Below are positions 5,708 to 11,628 of a DNA stretch of 11,628 nucleotides, in pieces (the stretch's first letter is position 1; every line of letters begins with the position of its first letter). Origin of the DNA: Actinomycetota bacterium (GTDB lineage Bacteria; Actinomycetota; Actinomycetes; Mycobacteriales; Mycobacteriaceae); the NCBI GenBank assembly GCA_005787665.1, contig SYAB01000074.1:1-11628 (forward strand), in the 5' to 3' direction. The translations under genes were made by a program, and so were the position numbers. Below the pieces are notes generated by a model, which saw only the letters and a program-made list of their open reading frames with translations, searched no databases and was not told the DNA's origin.

Positions 5708-5721
5708 TAGAACGTGTTACA
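5708..5721. promoter_or_regulatory. KstR operator between fdxD and fadE26
   Basis: TAGAACGTGTTACA is an exact match to the KstR palindrome consensus TnnAACnnGTTnnA. KstR is the TetR-family repressor that controls the cholesterol catabolism regulon in mycobacteria and is released by CoA thioesters of sterol metabolites. The site lies 55 bp before the fadE26 ATG and 81 bp before the fdxD ATG, so one operator can govern both divergent arms. Confidence 0.85.
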
Positions 5722-5776
5722 ACAACTTCAGTCGGCGGGTCGCCAAGACCCCACCCCAACCCGGAGGCCACGGGCG

Positions 5777-6955
5777 ATGCGGATCAGTTACACCCCGGAA
5801 CAAGAGGAACTGCGGCGCGAGTTGCGCGCCTACTTCTCCCAGTTGATGACACCCGAACGCGCCGAGGCCCTGATGGCCACCGGCGGCGAGTACGGCACCG
5901 GAAACATCTATCGGGAGACCGTCGCGCAGATGGGACGGGACGGCTGGCTGGCCTTGGGATGGCCGACGGAGTACGGCGGGCAGGCCCGTTCGACCATGGA
6001 TCAGCTGATCTTCACCGATGAGGCGGCCATCGCCGGCGCCCCGGTCCCGTTCCTGACCATCAACAGCGTGGCGCCGACGATCATGGCCTTCGGCACCGAG
6101 GAGCAGAAGAAGTTCTACCTGCCCGGTATCGCACGGGGCGATATCCACTTCTCGATCGGCTATTCCGAGCCCGGCGCGGGAACCGACCTGGCTGCGCTGC
6201 GCACCGCGGCGGTCCGCGACGGCGAGGACTACGTGGTCAACGGGCAGAAGATGTGGACCAGCCTGATCCAATACGCCGACTATGTCTGGCTTGCGGTGCG
6301 TACCAACACCGAAGCCAAGAAGCACCGGGGTATCTCGGTGCTGATCGTGCCCACCAACACCGAGGGGTTCTCCTGGACCCCGGTTCATACCATGGCCGGC
6401 GCCGGCACCAGCGCCACCTACTACTCCGACGTCCGGGTGCCCGTCGGCAACCGGGTCGGCGAGGAGAACGCCGGCTGGAAGCTGGTGACCAACCAGCTCA
6501 ACCACGAACGGGTCGCCCTGGTCTCCGCGCAGCCGATCTTCACCGCGCTGACCCAGGTTCGCGAGTGGGCCCAGAACACCAAGGACGCCCGCGGCGCACG
6601 GCTGATCGATTCCGAGTGGGTGCAGCTGAATCTGGCCCGGGTGCACGCCAAGGCGGAGTACCTCAAGTTGATCAACTGGGAGCTGGCGTCGTCGGCTGAT
6701 GCCGCGCCCTCGCCGGCGGATGCGTCGGCGGCCAAGGTCTTCGGCACCGAGTTCGCCACCGAGGCCTACCGGCTGCTGATGGAGATCCTCGGCCCGTCGG
6801 CGACGCTGCGCCAGGACTCCCCCGGCGCGTTGCTGCGGGGAAGGGTGGAGCGGATGCACCGTTCCTCACTGATCCTCACCTTCGGCGGTGGTACCAACGA
6901 GGTCCAGCGCGACATCATCGGCATGGTGGCCCTCGGCCTGCCCAGGAATCGGTGA
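5777..6955 (+). CDS. fadE26: Acyl-CoA dehydrogenase FadE26 (ChsE4), catalytic subunit
   Basis: This is a flavin acyl-CoA dehydrogenase subunit of 392 residues. FadE26 (ChsE4) is known to assemble with FadE27 (ChsE5) into an alpha2-beta2 enzyme that dehydrogenates steroid acyl-CoA such as 3-oxo-cholest-4-en-26-oyl-CoA, the first beta-oxidation step of the cholesterol side chain. ACAD signatures are GYSEPGAGTDLA (128-139), VNGQKMWTS (154-162) and the C-terminal LTFGGGTNEVQRDIIG region. Glu244 in LNHERVALV sits where the catalytic base is expected for this clade. The start ATG 5777 has GGAGG 9 bases upstream and yields MRISYTPEQEELR, matching my memory of the M. tuberculosis protein start. An upstream in-frame start at 5714 would run through the KstR-controlled leader and lacks a ribosome site. 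The KstR operator is 55 bp upstream. Gene fadE27 follows after 15 bp. Confidence 0.93.
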   Translation: MRISYTPEQEELRRELRAYFSQLMTPERAEALMATGGEYGTGNIYRETVAQMGRDGWLALGWPTEYGGQARSTMDQLIFTDEAAIAGAPVPFLTINSVAPTIMAFGTEEQKKFYLPGIARGDIHFSIGYSEPGAGTDLAALRTAAVRDGEDYVVNGQKMWTSLIQYADYVWLAVRTNTEAKKHRGISVLIVPTNTEGFSWTPVHTMAGAGTSATYYSDVRVPVGNRVGEENAGWKLVTNQLNHERVALVSAQPIFTALTQVREWAQNTKDARGARLIDSEWVQLNLARVHAKAEYLKLINWELASSADAAPSPADASAAKVFGTEFATEAYRLLMEILGPSATLRQDSPGALLRGRVERMHRSSLILTFGGGTNEVQRDIIGMVALGLPRNR

Positions 6956-6970
6956 GAGAGAAGGTTTCCG

Positions 6971-8062
6971 ATGGACTTCACACGAACTGAAGCCGCCCAG
7001 GATCTTTCGGGATTGGTCGGGACCATCGTCGATACGGTGTGCACGCCGCAGCATCAGCGTCAACTGGACGGGCTCGATCAGCGTTTCGACGATGTCCTGT
7101 GGCGCAAGCTCGCCGAGTCCGACATCCTGAGTACCGCGGCTCCGGAGTCCGCCGATGGCGGGGGGTACGGAGTTCTGGAACAGACCGCCATCCTCACCGC
7201 GCTGGGACGTCAACTCGCCGCGGTGCCCTATCTGGAATCCGTCGTGCTGGGCGCCGGTGCGCTGGACCGCGCCGATGGCCCCCACGGTGACCTCGCTCGG
7301 GCCGCGGTCGCCGGCCGCACGATACTGACTGTCGCCCTCGACGGCGAACTTGGACAGGGGCCGGTACACGCCACCGCCGACGCCGACGGCTACCGGCTTA
7401 CCGGAAACCGCACCCAGGTCCCGTTCGGCCCGATCGCCGACGCCTTCCTGGTTCCGGCCGAAACCGATTCCGGCACCAAGGTTTTCCTGGTTCACGCCGA
7501 TCAGAGCGGGGTCTCGGTCGTCGCACTGCAGACCACCGGCCTGAACAGTTCCGCCGAGCTGGAGTTGGCCGGGGTCCAGGTGACACCGGATCAGGTTGTC
7601 GGGGATGAGGACACCGTGACCTGGCTGGCCACCACGCGAGCCGTCGGACTGGCCGCGTTCCAACTCGGAGTGCTCGAACGCGCCCTGGAGCTGACCGCCG
7701 ACTACGCCCGCACCCGCGAGCAGTTCGACCGGCCGATCGGCAGCTTCCAAGCCGTCGCACAACGGCTCGCCGACGGATACATCGACATCAAAGGTCTCCG
7801 GCTGACGGTCGAGCAAGCGTCGTGGCGGTTGTCGGAGCACCTTCCGGCCGACCTCGAAGTCGCCACTGCCGCGTTCTGGGCCGCCGAGGCGGGCCACCGG
7901 GTCGCACACACCACCGTCCACGTGCATGGCGGCGTCGGCATCGACATGGATCACCCGGTCCACCGGTATTTCCTCGCGGCAAAGCAGACCGAATTCGCCC
8001 TCGGCGGGGCCACATCCGCGCTGCGGCTCATCGGCCGGGAGCTGGCCGACACGCCCGCCTAG
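6971..8062 (+). CDS. fadE27: Acyl-CoA dehydrogenase FadE27 (ChsE5), partner subunit
   Basis: This is a 363-residue ACAD-fold protein, the beta partner of FadE26 in the ChsE4-ChsE5 heterotetramer. The N-terminal half is weakly conserved. The C-terminal half shows YARTREQFDRPIGSFQAVAQ (245-264), which contacts the FAD across the subunit interface in the ACAD fold, and VHVHGGVGIDMDHPVHRYF (316-334). It lacks the LNHER catalytic-base segment of FadE26; the equivalent region reads TTRAVGLAAFQLG, without a Glu. This fits a heteromer with one active site per pair. The ATG at 6971 has AAGG 7 bases upstream. The TAG stop overlaps the GTG start of fadD17 by one base (TAGTG). Gene order fadE26-fadE27-fadD17 is that of M. 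tuberculosis Rv3504-Rv3506. Confidence 0.93.
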   Translation: MDFTRTEAAQDLSGLVGTIVDTVCTPQHQRQLDGLDQRFDDVLWRKLAESDILSTAAPESADGGGYGVLEQTAILTALGRQLAAVPYLESVVLGAGALDRADGPHGDLARAAVAGRTILTVALDGELGQGPVHATADADGYRLTGNRTQVPFGPIADAFLVPAETDSGTKVFLVHADQSGVSVVALQTTGLNSSAELELAGVQVTPDQVVGDEDTVTWLATTRAVGLAAFQLGVLERALELTADYARTREQFDRPIGSFQAVAQRLADGYIDIKGLRLTVEQASWRLSEHLPADLEVATAAFWAAEAGHRVAHTTVHVHGGVGIDMDHPVHRYFLAAKQTEFALGGATSALRLIGRELADTPA

Positions 8063-9567
8063 TGATCCTCACCGTCACGCGACTCCTCGAGCCGCTGGCC
8101 GAGGTCGATGATCGCGCCGTGTACGGCGATGACGGCTCGCACGCGACCTGGCGCCGGCACATCGGGTTGGGTGCGGATCTCGCTGCCCTGCTGCGTGCCC
8201 GGCTCGACCCGGGCCGGCCGCCGCATTTCGGTGTGCTGCTGGGCAACACCCCGCTGTTCTCCGCACTGCTGGTGGCGGCCGCCCTGAGCGGAACGGTCGC
8301 GGTCGGGCTGAACCCGAACCGTCGCGGACCCGCCCTGATCCGCGATATCGCACACGCCGACTGCCAGGTGGTGTTCACCGACACCGATCCGGTCGGGCTG
8401 GATGCGGGCGGCCCGGCGGTGATCGACGTGACCTCGCCGGCCTGGCGTGAGGAACTGGCCCGGTTCGGCGGCTCCCCGGTCACCTTCGCCGACACCACTG
8501 CCGAGGATCTCTTCATGCTGATCTTCACCTCGGGGACCAGCGGCGAACCGAAGGCCGTGCGCTGTACGCACGAGAAGGTGGCCGGCCCGGGTGTCATGCT
8601 CGCCCAGCGTTTCGACCTCGGCCCCTCGGACACCTGCTACGTCTCGATGCCGCTCTTCCACTCCAACGCGGTCATGGCGGGCTGGGCGCCCGCCCTCGCG
8701 GCGGGTGCCTCCCTCGCGTTGCGGCGCAAGTTCTCCGCGTCGGGGTTCATGCCGGATGTCCGCCGCTTCGGCGCCACCTACGCGAACTACGTCGGCAAGC
8801 CGATGTCCTACATCCTGGCCACACCGCCTCAGCCGGACGACGCCGACAACCCACTGCGAATCATGTACGGCAACGAGGCCGCACCTCGCGACATCGGCCG
8901 CTTCGCCGCCCGGTTCGGCGTCACCGTCGTCGACGGCTTCGGTTCCAGCGAGGGCGGGGTGTCCATCGGCCGCACTCCCGACACCCCGGAGGGCTCACTC
9001 GGTCCCATCACCGAGGATCTGGAGATCCTGGACGTCGAGACCGGCCGGCCGTGCCCGCCCGGGGTGATCGGAGAGTTGGTGAACATCAGTGGTGCGGGTC
9101 AGTTCCGCGGCTACTACAAGGACGCGGCGGCCGAGGCGCAACGGATGGCCGGCGGCGCCTATCACAGCGGCGACCTCGCCTATCGCGACGATCAGGGGTA
9201 CGTCTTCTTCGCCGGCCGGATCGGCGACTGGATGCGAGTCGACGGCGAGAACCTCGGCACCGCACCCATCGAGCGGGCGCTGATGCGCCACCCGGACATC
9301 AATGAGGTTGCGGTGTACGGGATTCCGGACCCGGTCGTCGGCGACCGCGTGATGGCCGCCATGGTGCTGGTCGCCGGCGCCGCATTCGACCCGGATGACT
9401 TCCGGGACTTCCTCGCGGCCCAGGACGATCTCGGGACCAAGCAGTGGCCGTCATTCGTGCGGATCGGGGCTGACCTGCCCAGGACCGAGACGTTCAAAGT
9501 GCTCAAACGGCACCTTGCGGCCGAGGCACTGGACTGCGCGGACCCGGTCTTCGAGATCCCGCGCTGA
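8062..9567 (+). CDS. fadD17: Steroid acyl-CoA synthetase FadD17
   Basis: This is an ATP-dependent AMP-forming acyl-CoA synthetase (ANL superfamily) of 501 residues. The M. tuberculosis enzyme is reported to be a steroid-24-oyl-CoA synthetase, activating five-carbon side chains of cholesterol metabolites. Motifs in order are IFTSGTSGEPK (about 154-164, P-loop), FGSSEGG (about 293-299, aromatic/adenine site), SGDLAYRDDQGYVFFAGR (about 368-385, hinge and ATP ribose Asp), DGENL (about 394) and PRTETFKVLKR with the adenylation Lys at about 479. The start is the GTG at 8062, overlapping the fadE27 stop by one base. Starting at 7822 would add 80 Arg/His-rich residues overlapping fadE27 and is not credible. 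It is the last gene of the KstR-controlled plus-strand operon. Eight bases separate its stop from that of the converging nitroreductase-family gene. Confidence 0.93.
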   Translation: MILTVTRLLEPLAEVDDRAVYGDDGSHATWRRHIGLGADLAALLRARLDPGRPPHFGVLLGNTPLFSALLVAAALSGTVAVGLNPNRRGPALIRDIAHADCQVVFTDTDPVGLDAGGPAVIDVTSPAWREELARFGGSPVTFADTTAEDLFMLIFTSGTSGEPKAVRCTHEKVAGPGVMLAQRFDLGPSDTCYVSMPLFHSNAVMAGWAPALAAGASLALRRKFSASGFMPDVRRFGATYANYVGKPMSYILATPPQPDDADNPLRIMYGNEAAPRDIGRFAARFGVTVVDGFGSSEGGVSIGRTPDTPEGSLGPITEDLEILDVETGRPCPPGVIGELVNISGAGQFRGYYKDAAAEAQRMAGGAYHSGDLAYRDDQGYVFFAGRIGDWMRVDGENLGTAPIERALMRHPDINEVAVYGIPDPVVGDRVMAAMVLVAGAAFDPDDFRDFLAAQDDLGTKQWPSFVRIGADLPRTETFKVLKRHLAAEALDCADPVFEIPR

Positions 9568-9575
9568 CCGGAGCC

Positions 9576-10118
9576 TCAGATGTCGCCGGTGTCTGGGGTG
9601 AGGCGCAACACCGGGATGGTGCGGATGCCGGCGGTGGTGGACGCGTAGTTGGTGAAATTGGGGAAGTACCGCTCCATCGACGCGAAGAGCCTGTCGTGGT
9701 CGGCGCCGTCGACGGACCGTGCCACGAAAGCCCCGCCGCTGTCGGCGCGTCCGTCGGCGAACAACTCGCACCGCGGGTTCTTGAGCAGGTTGTAGTACCA
9801 GCTCGGGTGCTTTTCCTGGCCATAGTTCGAGGCGATCAGAATGACATCGTCGCCATCTGTGTAGTAGGCGAGCATCACGTCGCGCGGAATCCCGGACTTG
9901 GCGCCGATCGTGCGCAGCAGTACCAGGGGGACCGCCCCCTTCGCCGAGTGGAGTCGCCCACGGGTCAGCCGGATCAGCAGTGTGTCGAGCGGCGCGAAAA
10001 CCCTTCGGTGGAAGACAGACCCCGCTGTTGTCGCAAGGACGCGGCCCACCGCGCGCTGTGCGACGGTCGGCGGACTCGCCGGGTTCACCCGCGGGATGCC
10101 GTTCAACAGATCAGACAT
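9576..10118 (-). CDS. Deazaflavin (F420)-dependent nitroreductase family protein
   Basis: This is a 180-residue protein of the DDN/flavin-reductase-like split-barrel family, which uses cofactor F420 (or sometimes only binds it) to reduce quinones and nitro compounds. Signatures are RTIGAKSGIPRDV (69-81), the strand VILIASNYG (92-100) and the hallmark PSWYYNLLKNP (105-115). Length fits complete family members. No signal peptide is evident; an N-terminal helix with hydrophobic residues may aid membrane association as in Ddn. The ATG at 10118 is 12 bp after the ilvX-like stop and has no good ribosome site, so it is probably translated from the ilvX transcript. In M. tuberculosis PE_PGRS genes lie between fadD17 and ilvX; here this gene stands there instead. 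Substrate unknown. Confidence 0.88.
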   Translation of the reverse strand: MSDLLNGIPRVNPASPPTVAQRAVGRVLATTAGSVFHRRVFAPLDTLLIRLTRGRLHSAKGAVPLVLLRTIGAKSGIPRDVMLAYYTDGDDVILIASNYGQEKHPSWYYNLLKNPRCELFADGRADSGGAFVARSVDGADHDRLFASMERYFPNFTNYASTTAGIRTIPVLRLTPDTGDI

Positions 10119-10130
10119 GCTGGGCCGATG

Positions 10131-11628
10131 CTACGCCGGGCCGATCTGGCCGGCAATCGACGGCATGACCGCCTCGATCAGATGGGGCCCGGGTTCATTG
10201 AACGCCCACCGCAGCGCCTCGGCGAAGTCCCCCGCATCGGTCACCCGCCTCGACGGCACTCCCATGCTGTGTCCCATCTGGACGAAATCCATTGTGGGAG
10301 AGCTTAGATCGAGCAGCGACTCAGCCTTCGCCCCGGTCGGCTGGCCCGATTCCTGAGCACCGACCCGCTGCAGTTCGATACGCAGGATGTCGTAGGCACG
10401 GTTGGCGAACACCACGGTGGTGATGTTGGACCGTTCGCGCGCGTGGCTCCACAGTGCCGAGACGGTGTACATCGCCGATCCGTCGGATTCCAGGCACAGC
10501 ACCGGCCGCTCCGGTGCCGCGATGGCCGCACCCAGCGCCACCGGAAGGGCGTAGCCGATCGCACCGCCGGTCAACGTCAACCAATCGTGGGCCGGAGCAC
10601 CGGCAGTGGCCTGGGGAAGCAGGAAGCCCGACGTGTTCGACTCGTCGACGACGATCGCGCGCTCCGGCAGCAGCGCACCGATCACATCGGCTGCGCTCTG
10701 CACGGTCAGCGGACCGGACGGCACCAGCGGACGGGACGCCGGCGCCTCTGCGGCAACGGTATTCGGCGCCAGCGCGTCGGCCAACGCGGTCAGGGCGCCG
10801 ACCGCACCGACCGGCCCCGCCAGGGTGTGCACCGTGCAGCCTTCGGGCACCAGGTCGCTGGGCTTGCCCGGATACCCGAAGAACGTCACCGGGGACGCCG
10901 CGCCGGCCAGGATCAACCTTCGGACGCCGGTGAGTTGCGCGGCGGCGGCCTCCCCGAAATAGGCGATCCGCTCAGCCGCGGGGATTCCGGCACCGCGCTC
11001 CAAGCGGGCCGGGAAGGTCTCGCAGAACAGCCGGGCTCCGAAGCGTTCCGCCAGACGCGCGGCGGCAGTCAGACCCGGCGCCCGGGTTGCGTCACCGCCG
11101 ATGAGAATCGCGACCTGCTCCCCCGAGCGCAGCACCTCCTCGACATCGGCCGCGGCAGCTGATCCCGGGCGATCCGGCTGGGCGGCAGGCGATTCCACCA
11201 CGGCGGAAGACGATTCGGCCGGGGTGGCACCCTCTGACCACGAGACGTCGGCCGGCAGGATGAGCGTGGCGATCCGCTGCTCGGTCCGCGCGAAGCCGAC
11301 CGCGTCGGCGGTATCGGCGCAGACCTCCGCAGGGCTCGCCGTGCGGCGCACCCACCCCGAGACGGTTCCGGCGACGGAGTCGATATCCGACTCGAGGGGG
11401 GCATCGAAGCGCTTGTGATACGTCGCATGGTCCCCGACCACCACCAGCATCGGCACCCGGGCGCGCCGGGCGTTGTGCAGGTTGGCCAGTCCGTTACCCA
11501 GTCCAGGCCCGAGGTGCAGCAGCACCGCGGCCGGATCGCCGGACATCCGGGCGTAGCCATCGGCCGCGCCGGTGGCTACGCCCTCGAACAGGGTGAGGAC
11601 CCCGCGCATCTCCGGCACCGTGTCCAGC
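10131..11628 (-). CDS. ilvX: ThDP-dependent enzyme, IlvX-like (acetolactate synthase large-subunit family), 5' end outside window
   Basis: This is a thiamine-diphosphate enzyme with 498 residues visible; about 40 N-terminal residues should lie beyond the window. An apparent GTG at 11618 is only an internal Val (LDTVPEMRG), since the frame stays open to the edge. The N-terminal Pyr domain shows FEGVATGAADGYAR and HLGPGLGNGLANLHNARRA. The middle domain spans roughly DVEEVLRSGEQVAILIGGDATR to QLTG. The C-terminal PP domain has LESDGSAMYT followed by FANRAYDIL. The classical GDG...NN ThDP/Mg motif is thus SDG...NR, as in benzoylformate-decarboxylase-like relatives rather than true IlvB. Synteny with Rv3509c (ilvX) is good. 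Acetohydroxyacid synthase activity has to be doubted, and the real substrate is unknown. Confidence 0.85.
   Translation of the reverse strand, partial: LDTVPEMRGVLTLFEGVATGAADGYARMSGDPAAVLLHLGPGLGNGLANLHNARRARVPMLVVVGDHATYHKRFDAPLESDIDSVAGTVSGWVRRTASPAEVCADTADAVGFARTEQRIATLILPADVSWSEGATPAESSSAVVESPAAQPDRPGSAAAADVEEVLRSGEQVAILIGGDATRAPGLTAAARLAERFGARLFCETFPARLERGAGIPAAERIAYFGEAAAAQLTGVRRLILAGAASPVTFFGYPGKPSDLVPEGCTVHTLAGPVGAVGALTALADALAPNTVAAEAPASRPLVPSGPLTVQSAADVIGALLPERAIVVDESNTSGFLLPQATAGAPAHDWLTLTGGAIGYALPVALGAAIAAPERPVLCLESDGSAMYTVSALWSHARERSNITTVVFANRAYDILRIELQRVGAQESGQPTGAKAESLLDLSSPTMDFVQMGHSMGVPSRRVTDAGDFAEALRWAFNEPGPHLIEAVMPSIAGQIGPA

Noticed and set aside
5714..5776. Upstream fadE26 start at 5714
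   Set aside because: It starts inside the KstR operator region with no ribosome site. The ATG at 5777 has GGAGG and matches the known family N-terminus.
6866..7963. Long antisense open frame opposite fadE27 (365 codons)
   Set aside because: It is a GC-rich third-position shadow with low-complexity Gly/Arg content and no recognisable domain. The same applies to 195-848, 1284-2261, 3303-4289 and 5717-6859.
7822..8061. 80-codon upstream extension of fadD17
   Set aside because: It lies wholly within fadE27 in another frame and is Arg/His-rich. The GTG at 8062 gives the expected family length of about 500 residues.
11616..11618. GTG at 11618 as the ilvX start
   Set aside because: The frame is open to the window edge with family-like residues (LDTVPEMRG), so this codon is an internal Val and the start lies outside.

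Overview
The window is GC-rich DNA with actinobacterial codon use. Gene content and order point to a Mycobacterium/Mycolicibacterium-type chromosome. The diagnostic block is a steroid (cholesterol) side-chain catabolism cluster in the order hsd4A-fdxD / fadE26-fadE27-fadD17, followed by an ilvX-type ThDP enzyme. It is preceded by the pair Rv3489-like small gene and otsA. This is the arrangement I recall around Rv3489-Rv3509c of M. tuberculosis and the matching region of M. smegmatis. Identities rest on reading motifs and remembered synteny; no database search was run.

Layout. 1-129 is a foreign-looking, AT-rich piece (about 34% GC). Its minus strand is open throughout and reads like part of a fibronectin-III-type domain. 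It is fused abruptly to the interior of an ammonium transporter gene (130-782, minus), most likely an assembly chimera or contig-edge artefact. Upstream of the transporter is a GlnR-like array of GAAAC half-sites. Then come a DUF427 gene and an SDR oxidoreductase, both minus and 8 bp apart. A divergent promoter region follows, then a secreted four-cysteine protein (plus), a 54-aa gene whose stop codon abuts the otsA start, and otsA itself.

Between otsA and hsd4A lie only about 56 bp, partly filled by four 13-bp tandem repeats. In the mycobacteria I know, the mce4 steroid-import operon (yrbE4AB-mce4A-F plus two mam genes) sits exactly here; it is absent. hsd4A and the three-cysteine ferredoxin fdxD run minus. 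fadE26, fadE27 and fadD17 run plus from a shared 150-bp intergenic region holding an exact match to the KstR operator consensus. A deazaflavin (F420)-dependent nitroreductase-family gene and a 5'-truncated ilvX-like gene (both minus) close the window.

How the genes fit together. FadD17 activates a steroid carboxylate to its CoA ester. FadE26/FadE27 (ChsE4-ChsE5) form a heteromeric acyl-CoA dehydrogenase. Hsd4A oxidises the hydroxyacyl-CoA (or 17-beta-hydroxysteroid). FdxD probably supplies electrons to an oxygenase elsewhere. KstR would derepress both divergent arms when steroid metabolites are present. OtsA (trehalose-6-phosphate synthesis), Amt (nitrogen) and the SDR/DUF427 pair are neighbours without an evident pathway link. 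The most notable points are the missing mce4 operon at its expected locus, the Glu replacing the first pore histidine in Amt, the GlnR-like array, and the chimeric left end. Apart from the 129-bp foreign end, no stretch lacks genes for more than about 150 bp. I saw no tRNA, rRNA, CRISPR or insertion sequence.
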